From Acetobacteraceae bacterium (GTDB taxonomy: Bacteria; Pseudomonadota; Alphaproteobacteria; Acetobacterales; Acetobacteraceae), in assembly GCA_003164135.1 (NCBI GenBank), contig PLSD01000102.1, positions 97,235 through 161,234 on the forward strand: DNA of 64,000 nt, read 5' to 3'. This document shows positions 7,164 through 16,844 of the stretch, in pieces (within the stretch, counting starts at the first letter, position 1; every line of letters begins with the position of its first letter). The notes beneath the pieces were generated by a model. The model searched no databases. It was not told where the DNA came from and worked only from the letters and a program-made list of their open reading frames with translations. The position numbers and the translations under genes were made by a program.

Positions 7164-9329
7164 ATGAACCAGATCACCACTACACCCACGCCGGAAATCA
7201 GCCTGGACGACCCGGCCCGCTTCATCAACCGCGAGCTTTCCTGGCTGGACTTCAATTTCCGCGTGGTCTCCGAGGCCGAGAATCCCCGCCACCCGCTGCT
7301 TGAGCGGTTGCGCTTCGTCTCCATCAGCGCCTCCAACCTCGATGAATTCTACTCCGTCCGCGTCGCCGGCCTCATCGGCCAGGCCCGCGCCGGCGTACTG
7401 GAGCGCTCCGCCGACGGCGCCAGCCCGGCCCAGCAACTCCAGCAGATCAACGCCCGCGCGCGCGAGCTTATCGCCGCCCAGCAGGCCGCCTTCACGCATG
7501 TGCGCGCCCAGCTCGCCAGTGCCGGCATGGTCGTGTGCACCGCCGCCCAACTTACGTCTGACGACGCACATTTCCTCGACACCTACTTCATGGAGCGCGT
7601 CTTCCCCGTGCTCACCCCGCTGGCGGTGGACCCGGCGCATCCCTTCCCCTTCATCCCCAACATGGGCCTCGTCATGGCTCTCACCTTGGCCCGCAACGAT
7701 GACCACGGCCACATGTCCGCCCTCATCCCCCTGCCCAGCCAGATCGACCGCTTCGTCCGCCTGCCCACCACCCCCGGCGGGCCGATCCGTTTCGTCATGC
7801 TGGAAGAACTCGTCGGCATGTTCCTCTCGCGCCTGTTCCCCGGCTTCCAACTCCAAGGCTCGGGCCTGTTCCGCCTGATCCGCGACACCGACGTGGAGTT
7901 CGAGGAAGAAGCCGAGGACCTCGTGCAATCATATGAAACCGCCCTGAAACGCCGCCGCCGCGGCGTCGCCATCCAGCTCACCATCCAGGCCGACATGCCA
8001 GACGACCTGCGCGAACTGGTGATCGACGCCATCGAGGCCCCGTCCGATGAAGTCTACAGCGAGACCGGCATCATCGGCCTGGTCGACGTCAAACAGCTCA
8101 TCGTCGACGACCGCCCCGATTTACTCTTCCCCCCCTACACCGCCCGCTTCCCCGAGCGCATCCGCGATTTCGCGGGCGACTGCTTCGCCGCCATCCGCGC
8201 GAAGGACATCCTGGTCCACCACCCGTTCGAAAGCTTCGACGTGGTCGTGCAGTTCCTCCGCCAAGCCGCCATCGACCCCGCCGTGGTCGCCATCAAGCAA
8301 ACCCTCTACCGCACCAGCCGCGACTCCCCCATCGTCAAAGCCCTCATCGAGGCCGCCGAGGCCGGAAAATCCGTCACCGCCATGGTGGAACTGCGCGCCC
8401 GCTTCGACGAGGAAGCCAACATCCGCCTCTCACGCACGTTGGAAGCCGCCGGCGTCCAGGTCGTGTTCGGCTTCGTCGGCCTTAAAACCCACGCCAAAAT
8501 GTCCTACGTCGTGCGCCGCGAAGGGGGCACCTTGCGCGCCTACGCGCATTTCGGCACCGGCAACTACCACCCCATCACCGCGCGCATCTACACCGACCTC
8601 TCCTTTTTCACCTGCGACCCCGCCCTCACCCGCGACGCCGCCCGCCTGTTCAACTACATGACCGGGTACGCCCGCCCAGAAACCATGGAGCAGCTCGCCT
8701 TCTCGCCGCTGACGACGCGCAAAACCATCGACACGCTGATCGACGGCGAAATCGCCAACGCCAAAGCGGGCAAGCCCTCGGGCATCTGGCTGAAAATGAA
8801 CTCCCTGGTCGACGACCGCCTGATCGACCATCTCTACGAAGCCTCGCGCGCCGGCGTGCCAATCCAAATCGTCGTGCGCGGCATCTGCTGCCTGCGCCCC
8901 GGCGTCCCCGGCCTGTCGGACCACATCAAGGTCAAATCCATCGTCGGCCGCTTCCTCGAACACGCCCGCATCTGCGCCTTCGCCAACGGCCAGCCGCTGC
9001 CCTCGCGCAACGCCAAAGTCTACATGTCCAGCGCTGACTGGATGGCCCGCAACATGGAAGGCCGCGTCGAAACCTTCGTGCCCATCCACAACCCCACCGT
9101 CCACGCCCAGGTGCTCGACCAGATCATGGTGGTCAACCTGCGTGACGATGCGCAAAGCTCGGAGCTGCGCGCCGACGGCACCTGGCACCGCGTCACCCCC
9201 GGCGACCCGCCGGCCTCCGCACATGAATACTTCATGACCAACCCCTCGCTCTCGGGCCGCGGCTCGGCTTTGCACGGCGGTTTGCAGGCGGAACGTCCGA
9301 AAGCGAAATATAAGCGCCGCGTCGATTAG
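7164..9329 (+). CDS. ppk1: Polyphosphate kinase 1
   Basis: Reversible synthesis of polyphosphate from ATP, peripheral at the inner membrane. The 721-residue product starts at ATG 7164 behind AGGAGAG; the upstream GTG at 7131 lies in a tandem duplication. The N-terminal domain has [15 protein letters not shown] and [16 protein letters not shown]. The phospholipase-D-like catalytic halves carry KTHAKM (His at about residue 443, the autophosphorylated residue by family analogy) and FLEHARI, plus [10 protein letters not shown] and [12 protein letters not shown]. Polyphosphate supports stress and acid or metal tolerance. The last of three genes after perM and hdaA; no terminator is visible. Confidence 0.96.
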   Translation: MNQITTTPTPEISLDDPARFINRELSWLDFNFRVVSEAENPRHPLLERLRFVSISASNLDEFYSVRVAGLIGQARAGVLERSADGASPAQQLQQINARARELIAAQQAAFTHVRAQLASAGMVVCTAAQLTSDDAHFLDTYFMERVFPVLTPLAVDPAHPFPFIPNMGLVMALTLARNDDHGHMSALIPLPSQIDRFVRLPTTPGGPIRFVMLEELVGMFLSRLFPGFQLQGSGLFRLIRDTDVEFEEEAEDLVQSYETALKRRRRGVAIQLTIQADMPDDLRELVIDAIEAPSDEVYSETGIIGLVDVKQLIVDDRPDLLFPPYTARFPERIRDFAGDCFAAIRAKDILVHHPFESFDVVVQFLRQAAIDPAVVAIKQTLYRTSRDSPIVKALIEAAEAGKSVTAMVELRARFDEEANIRLSRTLEAAGVQVVFGFVGLKTHAKMSYVVRREGGTLRAYAHFGTGNYHPITARIYTDLSFFTCDPALTRDAARLFNYMTGYARPETMEQLAFSPLTTRKTIDTLIDGEIANAKAGKPSGIWLKMNSLVDDRLIDHLYEASRAGVPIQIVVRGICCLRPGVPGLSDHIKVKSIVGRFLEHARICAFANGQPLPSRNAKVYMSSADWMARNMEGRVETFVPIHNPTVHAQVLDQIMVVNLRDDAQSSELRADGTWHRVTPGDPPASAHEYFMTNPSLSGRGSALHGGLQAERPKAKYKRRVD

Positions 9330-9354
9330 TTTGAGGCCGCATCGGCAGTTTTGA

Positions 9355-9368
9355 TTGATCTAGGTCAA
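9355..9368. promoter_or_regulatory. FNR/FixK-type box between ppk and the monooxygenase
   Basis: TTGATCTAGGTCAA fits TTGA-N6-TCAA and differs from TTGAT-N4-ATCAA by one base. It lies 137 bases before the monooxygenase ATG, farther than is typical, so a long leader or an undetected transcript would be needed. The site at 62691 differs from it by a single base (C for G at position 10). Confidence 0.5.
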
Positions 9369-9505
9369 CGACGAACCCGCCGCCGCGCTCCACAACTAAT
9401 CCCAGAGATTTTGGTGTACGCGCGCACGCTATTGTGGAATATCCATAAGCGCGCAAGCCGCGCCAAAATAAACAAGGCGGCCGCAGTCGCGGTCAGGGAG
9501 TCATT

Positions 9506-11002
9506 ATGAGCACGGATGTTCTAATTGTAGGTGCCGGTCCGGTTGGGTTGGTCATGGCGGCGGAACTCGCCCGCTACGGCGTCAAGGTCAGGATTGTGGA
9601 AAAAACCGCGCATGGCTCGAACCAGCCTAAAGCACTGTTTTTATGGAGCCGTACCCTGGAGCTCCTCGACCGCGCCGGTTGCGGCGCCGCGTTAGTGGCC
9701 GCCGGCCATAAAGTAACCGCCGGCAGCATCATTGCCGGCAACAAGCCCATGGGCCGCGTGGATTTTTCCGAGGTGAAAAGCCCGCACCCATACGCGCTGA
9801 CACAACCGCAAGCGGAAACGGAGCATTTGCTGGAAGCGCATCTGGCCAGCTTCAATGTAAAGGTCGAGCACGGCGTTGAACTGGTATCCTTCACCGATTC
9901 CGGCACCACGGTCAGCACCCGCCTGCGCCACCCCGGTGGTGCTGAGGAAACCGTGGAGAGCCAATGGCTCATCGGTTGCGACGGTGGCAACAGTAAAGTG
10001 CGGGAAACACTGGGCATAGCCTTTACCGACCACGAACTGAAAAGCGGCTGGATTCTTGCCGATGTGCACCTCTCCGGCCTGAACTTTCCCCCGACCGAAC
10101 TGGTCTCCTACTGGCACGAAAACGGCTTTCTCGGCTTCTTCCCGCGCGCCGAGGGGCTGTACCGGGTCATCGCCGACCTGCCGCTGAGCGAAGACCAATC
10201 GCCCACGCCCCCGTCCCTGCAGGAAATCCAGCACATCGTCGACACGCGCGGCCCTGGCGGCATCACGGTCTCCTCGCCCACCGCCATTTCCGCGTTCCAC
10301 ATCAACGAGCGCAACGTCCGCAAGTACCAGTCCGGCCGCGTGTTCCTGGCCGGTGACGCCGCGCATTTGCACAACCCGGCCGGCGGCCAGGGCATGAACA
10401 TGGGCATCCACGATGCCGTCAACCTGGCCTGGAAGCTGGCCCTCGTCATCCGCGGCCTGTGCGGCCCGGATCGCCTGCTGGCAAGCTACAACACCGAACG
10501 CCACGGCGCGACCAATCAGGTTTTTGCGAATGTCGGCCGTCTGACCGCGGTCTCGATCATGAAAGGCCAACTGGCCCAGGCCACCCGCAACGCCTTCGGC
10601 AGCGTCATCTTCGGCCTGGCCCCGGCGCGGCGCGCCATCGCCGACACGCTTACGGAAGTCTCCATGGGCTACGAACACTCACCCCTGAACGGCTCGGAAG
10701 ACCGCTCCTTCCCCGGCCCCGGCCCCGGTGAGCGCATGCCGCCCCGCGACGGCGAAACCCCCTACGGCTCCGGAGACACCCCGCGTTTCGCCCTCTGCGC
10801 CGACCCCAGCGCGGAAGTTAACGAGCTGCTGGAAACTTACGCCCACCTGCTGGAGCCCCAGCTGCGTCCGCCCTTCGGCCGCCGCTGCATCTGGCTGGTC
10901 CGCCCGGACGGCTACGTCTCCATCGTCGCCCTCGACCCCGACACCAAAGTCATCGCCACCTTCCTGGACAGCCTGGAAAAAGGCGCCGTCAAAGTCGCGT
11001 AA
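9506..11002 (+). CDS. FAD-dependent monooxygenase (class A flavoprotein hydroxylase)
   Basis: A 498-residue aromatic-hydroxylase-type flavoprotein. The dinucleotide-binding motif GAGPVGLVMAAELARYG starts at residue 9. The DG motif region is WLIGCDGGNSKVRETLGI, and the FAD ribityl-binding segment is VFLAGDAAHLHNPAGGQGMN. Such enzymes hydroxylate phenols, polyketides or similar substrates with NAD(P)H and O2. The C-terminus (CIWLVRPDGYVSIVA) resembles the thioredoxin-like tail of phenol hydroxylases. No ring-cleavage or transporter genes lie nearby, so the substrate cannot be named. AGGGAG precedes the ATG. It ends in a shared bidirectional terminator. Confidence 0.87.
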   Translation: MSTDVLIVGAGPVGLVMAAELARYGVKVRIVEKTAHGSNQPKALFLWSRTLELLDRAGCGAALVAAGHKVTAGSIIAGNKPMGRVDFSEVKSPHPYALTQPQAETEHLLEAHLASFNVKVEHGVELVSFTDSGTTVSTRLRHPGGAEETVESQWLIGCDGGNSKVRETLGIAFTDHELKSGWILADVHLSGLNFPPTELVSYWHENGFLGFFPRAEGLYRVIADLPLSEDQSPTPPSLQEIQHIVDTRGPGGITVSSPTAISAFHINERNVRKYQSGRVFLAGDAAHLHNPAGGQGMNMGIHDAVNLAWKLALVIRGLCGPDRLLASYNTERHGATNQVFANVGRLTAVSIMKGQLAQATRNAFGSVIFGLAPARRAIADTLTEVSMGYEHSPLNGSEDRSFPGPGPGERMPPRDGETPYGSGDTPRFALCADPSAEVNELLETYAHLLEPQLRPPFGRRCIWLVRPDGYVSIVALDPDTKVIATFLDSLEKGAVKVA

Positions 11003-11037
11003 CCCCGGTGAGAGCAAACATCTAACGCCGCACCAAG

Positions 11038-11075
11038 AAATAAGGGCTGAAACCGCGAGGTTTCAGCCCTTATTT
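11038..11075. terminator. Bidirectional terminator between the monooxygenase gene and surA
   Basis: A 17-bp perfect stem (AAATAAGGGCTGAAACC with its complement) and a GCGA loop. The flanking A and T runs make it usable from both sides, and the two genes converge here. Confidence 0.9.
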
Positions 11076-11098
11076 CATATCAGCGCCCCACCCCGCGG

Positions 11099-12385
11099 CT
11101 ATTCCTTGGTGATAACCGAGCGGTGGTGGAGTTCATCGAGCAGCTGCTGGGATTCCAGTTCGACCCGGTGTTCCACGATCATTTGTGTAATCGTATCGTC
11201 CGACGGCAGGGTGGCGGCCTGGCTTTGCCGGCTGCACACCATCACAACGGAAGCACCATCCGCCGCGACGAGCGGTTCGCTGAGCTGTCCCACTGCGAGG
11301 TTCGCCAGGATCGTCTGGAAGGCCGGCGGCGTCACGGTTGCGAGGTTAACCGGGCCTGGGTCGGCCGGGTGCACAGTGCCAAACGCCGCGTTCACGCCTT
11401 CCATGTCAGCGCAGGAATGCGCCGCGTGGGCTGCCTGCATCAGTTTATTAATGGCCGCCGCCTGCACCGGCCCAACCTGCCCATTGGTAATCGGCTGCGG
11501 ATACTGCACGAAGGCCTGGCGGATGGAGAGGACCGTCTGCATTTCGGTCCCGACCTGATGTGTCGCCTGCAACTGCACGATATCGTAACCGCCCGGCACG
11601 CGCACCGGGTTGCTGATCGCGCCAACCGGCATGGCGCTGACCACATCGGCCACCGGCTTATCCAGTTCGTTCAATTGGACAAAGCCCATATCGCCACCCT
11701 GCAACGCGGTCTGCGCCTGGCTGAACTGCGCCGCGATCACCGGAAACGGCGCGCCGGTACGCAGCTGCGCGATCACTGAATTAGCAAAGCTCAGCGCCGC
11801 GGCATCGTCCTCCGGCCCGGTCACGGGCACAAAGATTTCCGAAATATGATACTGTGTGCTGCCGATCTCGGCCTTCAGCGCGGTTTTCTGTGCGTTCAGG
11901 TCGCCCGGCGTCGGCTGCAATCCTGGCCCAAGCACCTGGTGCAGCACGCTCTGCCAGCCCAGCTCGGTGCGGATCTGCGCGACCAGCGTGTTAAACGGCA
12001 CCCCGGCGGCGGCCAGCTTGGCCCGCAGCCCACCCGGCGGCAGGCTGTTGCCCTGCTCAATCCGGCTGATCGCCCCGGTCACATCGGCTTCCGGCACGGT
12101 CACGCCCAGCTTGTCGATCTCCTGCATCTTCAGGGTCTCGTCGATCAACAGCGAGGTCACCTGCGGCTCCAACCGGCCAAGTGCCTGCGGTGTCGCGGGC
12201 ATACCGCTGGAGAGTGCGAGCAGCAGCGTGCGCGCCGCCACGTCCTGCGTGGTAATCACCTGCCCATTCACAACAGCCGCAATGCTGGCGCTATCGGCAT
12301 TCACGGTTTGCGCCAGGGCCGGGACCGCCCAGGGGGTGGCGGCTACGGCGGCGGCTACGGCGGCGGCACGGAGAAGATACTTCAT
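11099..12385 (-). CDS. surA: Peptidylprolyl isomerase / periplasmic chaperone SurA
   Basis: A 428-residue periplasmic chaperone that delivers outer-membrane proteins to the BAM complex. The signal peptide is about residues 1-25 (AVAATPWAVPALAQ, cleaved after ALAQ). The SurA N-domain begins at IAAVVNGQVITTQDVAAR, and a parvulin domain follows at about residues 175-280 with YHISEIFVPV and GGDMGFVQLNEL. A second, degenerate parvulin-like segment lies toward the C-terminus. The ATG overlaps the lptD stop by four bases, so it is coupled to lptD, its best-known client. Confidence 0.92.
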   Translation of the reverse strand: MKYLLRAAAVAAAVAATPWAVPALAQTVNADSASIAAVVNGQVITTQDVAARTLLLALSSGMPATPQALGRLEPQVTSLLIDETLKMQEIDKLGVTVPEADVTGAISRIEQGNSLPPGGLRAKLAAAGVPFNTLVAQIRTELGWQSVLHQVLGPGLQPTPGDLNAQKTALKAEIGSTQYHISEIFVPVTGPEDDAAALSFANSVIAQLRTGAPFPVIAAQFSQAQTALQGGDMGFVQLNELDKPVADVVSAMPVGAISNPVRVPGGYDIVQLQATHQVGTEMQTVLSIRQAFVQYPQPITNGQVGPVQAAAINKLMQAAHAAHSCADMEGVNAAFGTVHPADPGPVNLATVTPPAFQTILANLAVGQLSEPLVAADGASVVMVCSRQSQAATLPSDDTITQMIVEHRVELESQQLLDELHHRSVITKE

Positions 12386-14568
12386 AGGGCGCTGAATCCA
12401 ACATTACCGAGAGTTTTAAAAGTGAACTGGAGCAGCACGATCGTATTGCCTTTATCCAGGTTGAATGACGTGAATCGCTGGTAGTACACGACACTGACGC
12501 CGAAGCAATCATTTTGCCAGCCGGCGTTGAAATTGGCCGAGTCGAAATCGCCGGTCTGCAGGTTGCGTTCCGTCCCCGCCCCCAGCGTCCACGGGCCGAT
12601 ATTGGTGCCTACACTGGCGGTCACCTCATGCCGGTGCGTGAAATACGCCGCCGGCGGCGCCAGCGTGGGGGAGCCGATGCTGGCGCTGTCATACAGCACG
12701 TAAGGGTCGGTATTGGTATACAAATACCCCACCGAGGCCGTGAACGGGCGCGTCGTGTAATTGGCCGTCGTATCGATCATCCGCGCGCCCAAATCGGTAT
12801 GGCTCAGGCGGGTGCGGTAGGTGATGTTGAAGTGCGGCACCGGCGCGAAGATCAAGTGGCCAACGATATCCGAGACATTATCGGTCAACCCGGAACCCGG
12901 CAGGTAGTTATTATCCTTATGCACCCGGTACGACTGCCCGATCAGCCCATCCAGCATCGCCCCTTGCGGCAGGTACCAGGCGGCGTGCAGCGCATAATCC
13001 ACGCGCGAGCCACCCTCCAGCCGGTCGATTCCGGGGTAACGGTTGAAGTCGAACAAATTCGCGTCGGAATATTCCAGATCAAGGCTGTCCTCGTTCGGGA
13101 TGCGGAGATTCTGCGAGATCCCGATATTCGGCGCCCCAACCAGCTGCACCTCCGGCTCGATAATCTGGCTGCCCAGCGCCCCCGCCTGGCGGATCAGCGG
13201 CCAGTGCAGGAACACCGCGCCATACGGCTCCACCCGCGCGGTGTTCGCGCCGTCCAGCGTGCTGTAATTTGGCTGGCTGTAGAGACGCGTGGCAATATAG
13301 GCGGCAGCAACCAGCTGCACCCGGGCCGTCCCCCCCACGCCGCCGGGCAGCATGAAGGGCACTGAATAGCCCGGCAGCACCGCCACGCGCTGGCTGTTGG
13401 TGCCCAGCTTGCGCAGCACGTTGAACACATCCGCATGCAGGCTGAACTGCCCGCCCAGCGCATCCTGCCCGGAAAGAAAATCATACTGCCCATGCGGCAT
13501 GACAATCGGCAGCTCGCTCTGATTAACGCTGGCCACCAACCCCTGGAAGGTCTGCGCATCCAACCTGGCGTAGGAGCCGGGCGAGAACCCCTCGAGGAAG
13601 ACATTGCTGGACAAAAATGCTGCGTTGGGCAGAACATTAAAATCGTTGAGATACGCCGGGTTGGAAGCATGGTTGTAGTTGAACCCAGCGCGCCAGTCCT
13701 GGTTCAAATCGAAGGTGCCGCTGGAGAATACGGAATTGCCGATCTTGCCGTTCACCTGACCGCCGGAAAGGTTGATGTTCAGCTGCCCGTTATTAAAGTC
13801 GCGGCGGTAATCCGCCTTCAGCGCCGGCCCCTCCTTCACCGCGAAGATCGGTGTCAGCGTCACATCGGATTCTTTGTCGATGACATAGTAATACGGCGTC
13901 GTCGCAAAAAACCCGAGTTTCGAGGTCACGCCAAACCCCGGCATCAAAAACCCGCTTTCGCGTTTCACCGAAGGATCAGCCTGCGTGAAATACGGCACGT
14001 ACAACACCGGAATCCCGTAGAACTCCATTTCGGCGTTGCGGTACTCAATCATCTTGTGTTCCAGATCGCGCGTCGCGGTCTCGGAGCGTATCTGCCAGAT
14101 CGGCGCCCTGGTGGGGTCGGTCTTGCACAGGTCGCAGGCGGAATAAACCACCTTGGTCATCTCATCGATCTTGCCGTCGTAGCGCCGCGCGCCATTGGCG
14201 ATCAGCCGCCCATTATCGGCCAGCCGCGCCGCCACCCCGCGCATCACCGCGTCCTTCATGCCCTTGTGCAGCACCGCATGCTCGGCAAACACGGTATCGC
14301 CCGAGGGCTGCGTCAGCACGACATGCCCTTGCGCCGTCACCACATCCGTATTGCGGTCCAGCACCACCTTATCGGCATACAGCGTCTGCCCGTTCTGCAC
14401 GGCCCGTACATGGCCGGACGCGGTAACGATATTCCCGGTTTTGTCGTAGGAAATCCGGTCAGCCAAAAAGCTGACAGGCGCCTTGGGCGGCGTGACGGAT
14501 TGCGCACGCGCCGGCCCGCTGAGGCAAGTGCTGGCAATAAGTGCGAGAAGCAGGCCGGATCGTTTCAT
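12382..14568 (-). CDS. lptD: LPS-assembly protein LptD
   Basis: The outer-membrane beta-barrel that, with LptE, inserts LPS into the outer leaflet. The 728-residue product has a signal peptide (about residues 1-22), an OstA/LptA-like N-terminal domain with repeats such as GHVRAVQNGQTLYADKVVLD, and a C-terminal barrel. An SACDLCKTD pair of cysteines near residue 145 and a single cysteine near the C-terminus (DCFGVSVVYYQRF) are placed as in disulfide-dependent LptD proteins. E. coli has an extra C-terminal cysteine. lptG lies three bases upstream and surA overlaps downstream. Confidence 0.94.
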   Translation of the reverse strand: MKRSGLLLALIASTCLSGPARAQSVTPPKAPVSFLADRISYDKTGNIVTASGHVRAVQNGQTLYADKVVLDRNTDVVTAQGHVVLTQPSGDTVFAEHAVLHKGMKDAVMRGVAARLADNGRLIANGARRYDGKIDEMTKVVYSACDLCKTDPTRAPIWQIRSETATRDLEHKMIEYRNAEMEFYGIPVLYVPYFTQADPSVKRESGFLMPGFGVTSKLGFFATTPYYYVIDKESDVTLTPIFAVKEGPALKADYRRDFNNGQLNINLSGGQVNGKIGNSVFSSGTFDLNQDWRAGFNYNHASNPAYLNDFNVLPNAAFLSSNVFLEGFSPGSYARLDAQTFQGLVASVNQSELPIVMPHGQYDFLSGQDALGGQFSLHADVFNVLRKLGTNSQRVAVLPGYSVPFMLPGGVGGTARVQLVAAAYIATRLYSQPNYSTLDGANTARVEPYGAVFLHWPLIRQAGALGSQIIEPEVQLVGAPNIGISQNLRIPNEDSLDLEYSDANLFDFNRYPGIDRLEGGSRVDYALHAAWYLPQGAMLDGLIGQSYRVHKDNNYLPGSGLTDNVSDIVGHLIFAPVPHFNITYRTRLSHTDLGARMIDTTANYTTRPFTASVGYLYTNTDPYVLYDSASIGSPTLAPPAAYFTHRHEVTASVGTNIGPWTLGAGTERNLQTGDFDSANFNAGWQNDCFGVSVVYYQRFTSFNLDKGNTIVLLQFTFKTLGNVGFSAL

Positions 14569-14571
14569 GCC

Positions 14572-15687
14572 TCAGCCATCTTCCAGATGCAGTAACAACG
14601 CAAGCGCCAAAAATAATCCCGCCACCGCCGGCGCCCATGCGGCGAGGATAACCGGGACCGCCCCGGAGGTGCCAAACTGGTTGGCAACCTCCGATACCAT
14701 GAACAATGCAAAACCACAGCCCACCCCGCTGACCAGCATGCTCGCCGCCCCGCCCCGCCGCGAGGGCCGCATCGAGAACCCCGCCGCCACCAATGCCATG
14801 GTGGCACACAGCAACGGCAGCGCCGCCAGCGCCTGAAACGCCAGCTCATGCTGGGTCGCCGAAAAGCCCGAGCGTTTCAGCAGCGCGATAAACCCCGGCA
14901 ACGCCCAGAACGAGAGCGAATCGGGCGAGGCAAAACTCTCCTGCACCCGGTGCACGGTCAGGTCGGTGGGAAAAATCATCTCGTCGATATGCCGCGGCTC
15001 GGCATCGGGAGCGAGTACGTTCACCCCGGTCAAATCCCACTCCCCGGCTTTCAACGTCGCATTCCCGGCTTCCAGCCGCTGCAGCAGCGTGGTCCGCCCA
15101 TCCAGCCGCAGCACGCTAACCTGGTCGGCACGCAGGATGTTATTTTGCAGATGCACCCCCGCGGCATGCAGCACCGCCACGCCACCTGGCACCAGGCCGG
15201 CATCCGCCTGGCGCACCCACAGCTCCCCGCCGTTCAGCGAGAGCGGGCCGCCGCCGGGCCTGAGAGACATGTTGTACAAAGTCTCGGCGCGGCTGAACAT
15301 CACGGCTGAAAGCGGACTCAACCCGGCGGTGCCAAACACCCCCAGCAGCGTGGCCAGCAGCACGGGAACCGCCAGAAACTGCCAGGCGGAAATCCCCGCC
15401 GCGCGCGCCACCACCAGTTCCGAGGAGCGCGAAAGCCGCCAGAATGCGTAAATCCCACCCAACAAAACTGCAAACGGCAGTATCTGCAACAGCGTCCACG
15501 GCACCCGCAGAAACTCTATCCTCACGATCACGCCAAAACCGGCCAGCGGCTTGGTCGCCGACTCGCGCAGCAGCTCCAAAAAGTCGAACAACGCCACCAG
15601 CGCCGAGAGTGCGGCCAGCATCGCCAGCACGGCAAACAAAAACTGCCGGCCAAAATAAACTGACAGCGTGTACGGAATATTCTTCAT
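14572..15687 (-). CDS. lptG: LPS export ABC transporter permease LptG
   Basis: A 371-residue inner-membrane permease of the LptF/LptG family, which works with LptF and the LptB ATPase to extract LPS and push it into the LptC-LptA bridge. N-terminal helices (YFGRQFLFAVLAMLAALSAL) and the VARAAGISAWQFL segment (coupling helix for LptB) are visible, followed by a periplasmic beta-jellyroll region and three C-terminal helices. The start ATG overlaps the lptF stop (ATGA). lptB, lptA and lptC are not in this window. Confidence 0.93.
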   Translation of the reverse strand: MKNIPYTLSVYFGRQFLFAVLAMLAALSALVALFDFLELLRESATKPLAGFGVIVRIEFLRVPWTLLQILPFAVLLGGIYAFWRLSRSSELVVARAAGISAWQFLAVPVLLATLLGVFGTAGLSPLSAVMFSRAETLYNMSLRPGGGPLSLNGGELWVRQADAGLVPGGVAVLHAAGVHLQNNILRADQVSVLRLDGRTTLLQRLEAGNATLKAGEWDLTGVNVLAPDAEPRHIDEMIFPTDLTVHRVQESFASPDSLSFWALPGFIALLKRSGFSATQHELAFQALAALPLLCATMALVAAGFSMRPSRRGGAASMLVSGVGCGFALFMVSEVANQFGTSGAVPVILAAWAPAVAGLFLALALLLHLEDG

Positions 15688-16787
15688 CGCGGCGCCCGTT
15701 TGCTGAACAGCAGCACGCCGGAGACCAGGCCGGGGAGCAGCGCCGTAACCCAGATCAGCGGCAGCAGCATCAGGTTGCGCGCGGCCAAATTGTCCACGCC
15801 CAGGCTAAGCGCCACCAGCAGCGTAACCGCGGCCACGGCGCCGACCGGGCGCACCATTCCGCCATGACGGCGGAACCCGCCGCTCAGCGTCGCCAGCAGG
15901 CCAATCAGTGCGTAGCTGATCGCGCTCAGCGGTGCGGTCAGCCGCCGGTGCGCCTCAACCAGAAACCTCCCCTGTTCGCCGGGCGTCAGCGTCGCGGGCG
16001 GGCGGAGCAAGGTGCTCAGGCCGGCTTCCGCGGAACTCACGTTATCGGGCGCCTCCGTCTTGGCGCCCTGCGCCAGCGAAACCACATTGCGCGCAAAGGT
16101 CAGCACATCCAGCCGCCCGGTCTTCGCGTCTATCTGCTCGCGCGAGCCATTTTCCAGCATCACCACCGGCCCCTGCGGACTCGCCATCAACTGGCCGGAA
16201 CCCGCCAAAATCGTCGCCGGCGCCGCCGGATCGCGCCCATCCTCTATCAATATCCCGCTCAACTCATCATTCGGCCCGCGCGCCTGCACATATACAGTGA
16301 TATGGTCAGCCACCGGCGTAAACACCCCCGGCTCCAGCAAAAAGGCGGCAATCTGGTTGCGTATCTCATATTCGTAAGTGCGAAAGCCGCTCAGACTGGC
16401 CGGCACCAGCAGCAAATTCAGCCCATAACACACCGCCGCCACCGCCACTGCCAGCGCCAGCGCCGGCCGCGCCAACGCGAGGTCGGAAAGCCCGCTGGCC
16501 CGCATCACCGTCAACTCACGGTCGCCACTCAACCGCGCATAAATAAACAGCACAACAATAAAACAGGTAATCGGCAAAATCGTCGCCACAAAACTCGGCA
16601 CCAGCAGCAGCGTGAGCTTGATGAACACCAGCGGCGAAAGCCCGTGATTAACAATAACCTGAATGAACCGCAGCGACTGCGTCAGCCAGATCAACGCCAC
16701 GAGCCCGGTGGTAACCACCACCAGGGCAATCAGCAATTGCCCGAAAATATAGCGGTCAATCCAGGTCGGTGGCGGGCGGCGATCCAT
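15684..16787 (-). CDS. lptF: LPS export ABC transporter permease LptF
   Basis: The partner of LptG in the LptB2FG exporter. I chose ATG 16787 (MDRRPPPTWIDRYIFGQLL), giving 367 residues; an upstream GTG at 16829 would add 14 residues unlike the family and has no obvious ribosome binding site, although none is obvious for the ATG either. VMRASGLSDLALARPAL is the LptB-contacting segment. Three helices flank each end of a large periplasmic domain. It is the first gene of lptF-lptG-lptD-surA and follows bioC, which ends at 16845, in the same direction. Confidence 0.91.
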   Translation of the reverse strand: MDRRPPPTWIDRYIFGQLLIALVVVTTGLVALIWLTQSLRFIQVIVNHGLSPLVFIKLTLLLVPSFVATILPITCFIVVLFIYARLSGDRELTVMRASGLSDLALARPALALAVAVAAVCYGLNLLLVPASLSGFRTYEYEIRNQIAAFLLEPGVFTPVADHITVYVQARGPNDELSGILIEDGRDPAAPATILAGSGQLMASPQGPVVMLENGSREQIDAKTGRLDVLTFARNVVSLAQGAKTEAPDNVSSAEAGLSTLLRPPATLTPGEQGRFLVEAHRRLTAPLSAISYALIGLLATLSGGFRRHGGMVRPVGAVAAVTLLVALSLGVDNLAARNLMLLPLIWVTALLPGLVSGVLLFSKRAPR

Positions 16788-16844
16788 GCCCGTGGTTCTG
16801 GCCGGGTAGCCCCGGAATGGCAAGACCACGCACCTAAAATGGTT

